Shown one piece after another: positions 63,939 to 64,000 of a stretch of DNA of 64,000 nucleotides. How positions within the stretch are numbered: position 1 is the first letter of the stretch; every line of letters starts with the position of its first letter. The stretch comes from Branchiostoma floridae (Eukaryota; Chordata; Leptocardii; Amphioxiformes; Branchiostomatidae): NCBI RefSeq assembly GCF_000003815.2, contig NC_049982.1, positions 551,815 through 615,814 on the forward strand, read 5' to 3'. The notes beneath the pieces were generated by a model, which had not been told where the DNA came from, did no database searches, and saw only the letters and a program-made list of their open reading frames with translations. Both the position numbers and the translations under genes were made by a program.

Positions 63939-64000
63939 CTGTAACACAGAAAAAACAACAAACAAGGTCATCAATTACTGTTGTTTATAACCAATGTTGA

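Overview
The window is eukaryotic genomic DNA: short exons with GT-AG borders, large repeat-filled introns, no operons. It most likely comes from an amphioxus (Branchiostoma). That identification is an inference. It rests on animal-type protein families with an invertebrate domain layout, a mix of small DNA transposons and tRNA- and 5S-derived SINEs, and tandem arrays that straddle exon-intron borders, a kind of minisatellite I recall being described at the amphioxus Adh locus (recollection, not checked here).

Two genes are present, both on the minus strand. From 63938 down to 15267 lies an almost complete gene for an SBF1/SBF2 (MTMR5/MTMR13) type protein. I resolved 42 exons plus one probable 51-bp cassette exon; only the first coding exon(s) lie beyond the right edge. 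All splice phases agree, giving about 1,988 residues in the order tripartite DENN, SBF2-type linker, GRAM, inactive myotubularin phosphatase, C1 zinc finger, PH. Proteins of this family act as Rab exchange factors and as scaffolds for active myotubularins in endosomal phosphoinositide turnover.

From 7894 down past the left edge lie eight exons of a membrane dipeptidase (DPEP family) with an N-terminal membrane anchor. It appears to have lost one zinc-ligand Asp (now Asn) and the active-site His (now Trp), so it may not be an active peptidase. About 7.4 kb separates the two genes; it holds repeats and no gene I can support.

The most striking structural feature is that at least 17 of the 42 SBF exons, and one DPEP exon, have one edge (part of the exon, its splice site and some intron) duplicated in tandem, with 1 to 19 extra copies. 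The largest array, at 55634-57880, holds 19 extra copies of a 3' splice site plus about 70 bp of exon 8. Other notable structures are a SINE inserted 10 bp upstream of the last SBF exon, a near-perfect 138-bp-arm hairpin, an internally deleted mariner nested in a non-LTR retrotransposon tail, a 5S-rRNA-like SINE, and several hAT-like MITEs with exact 8-bp target duplications.
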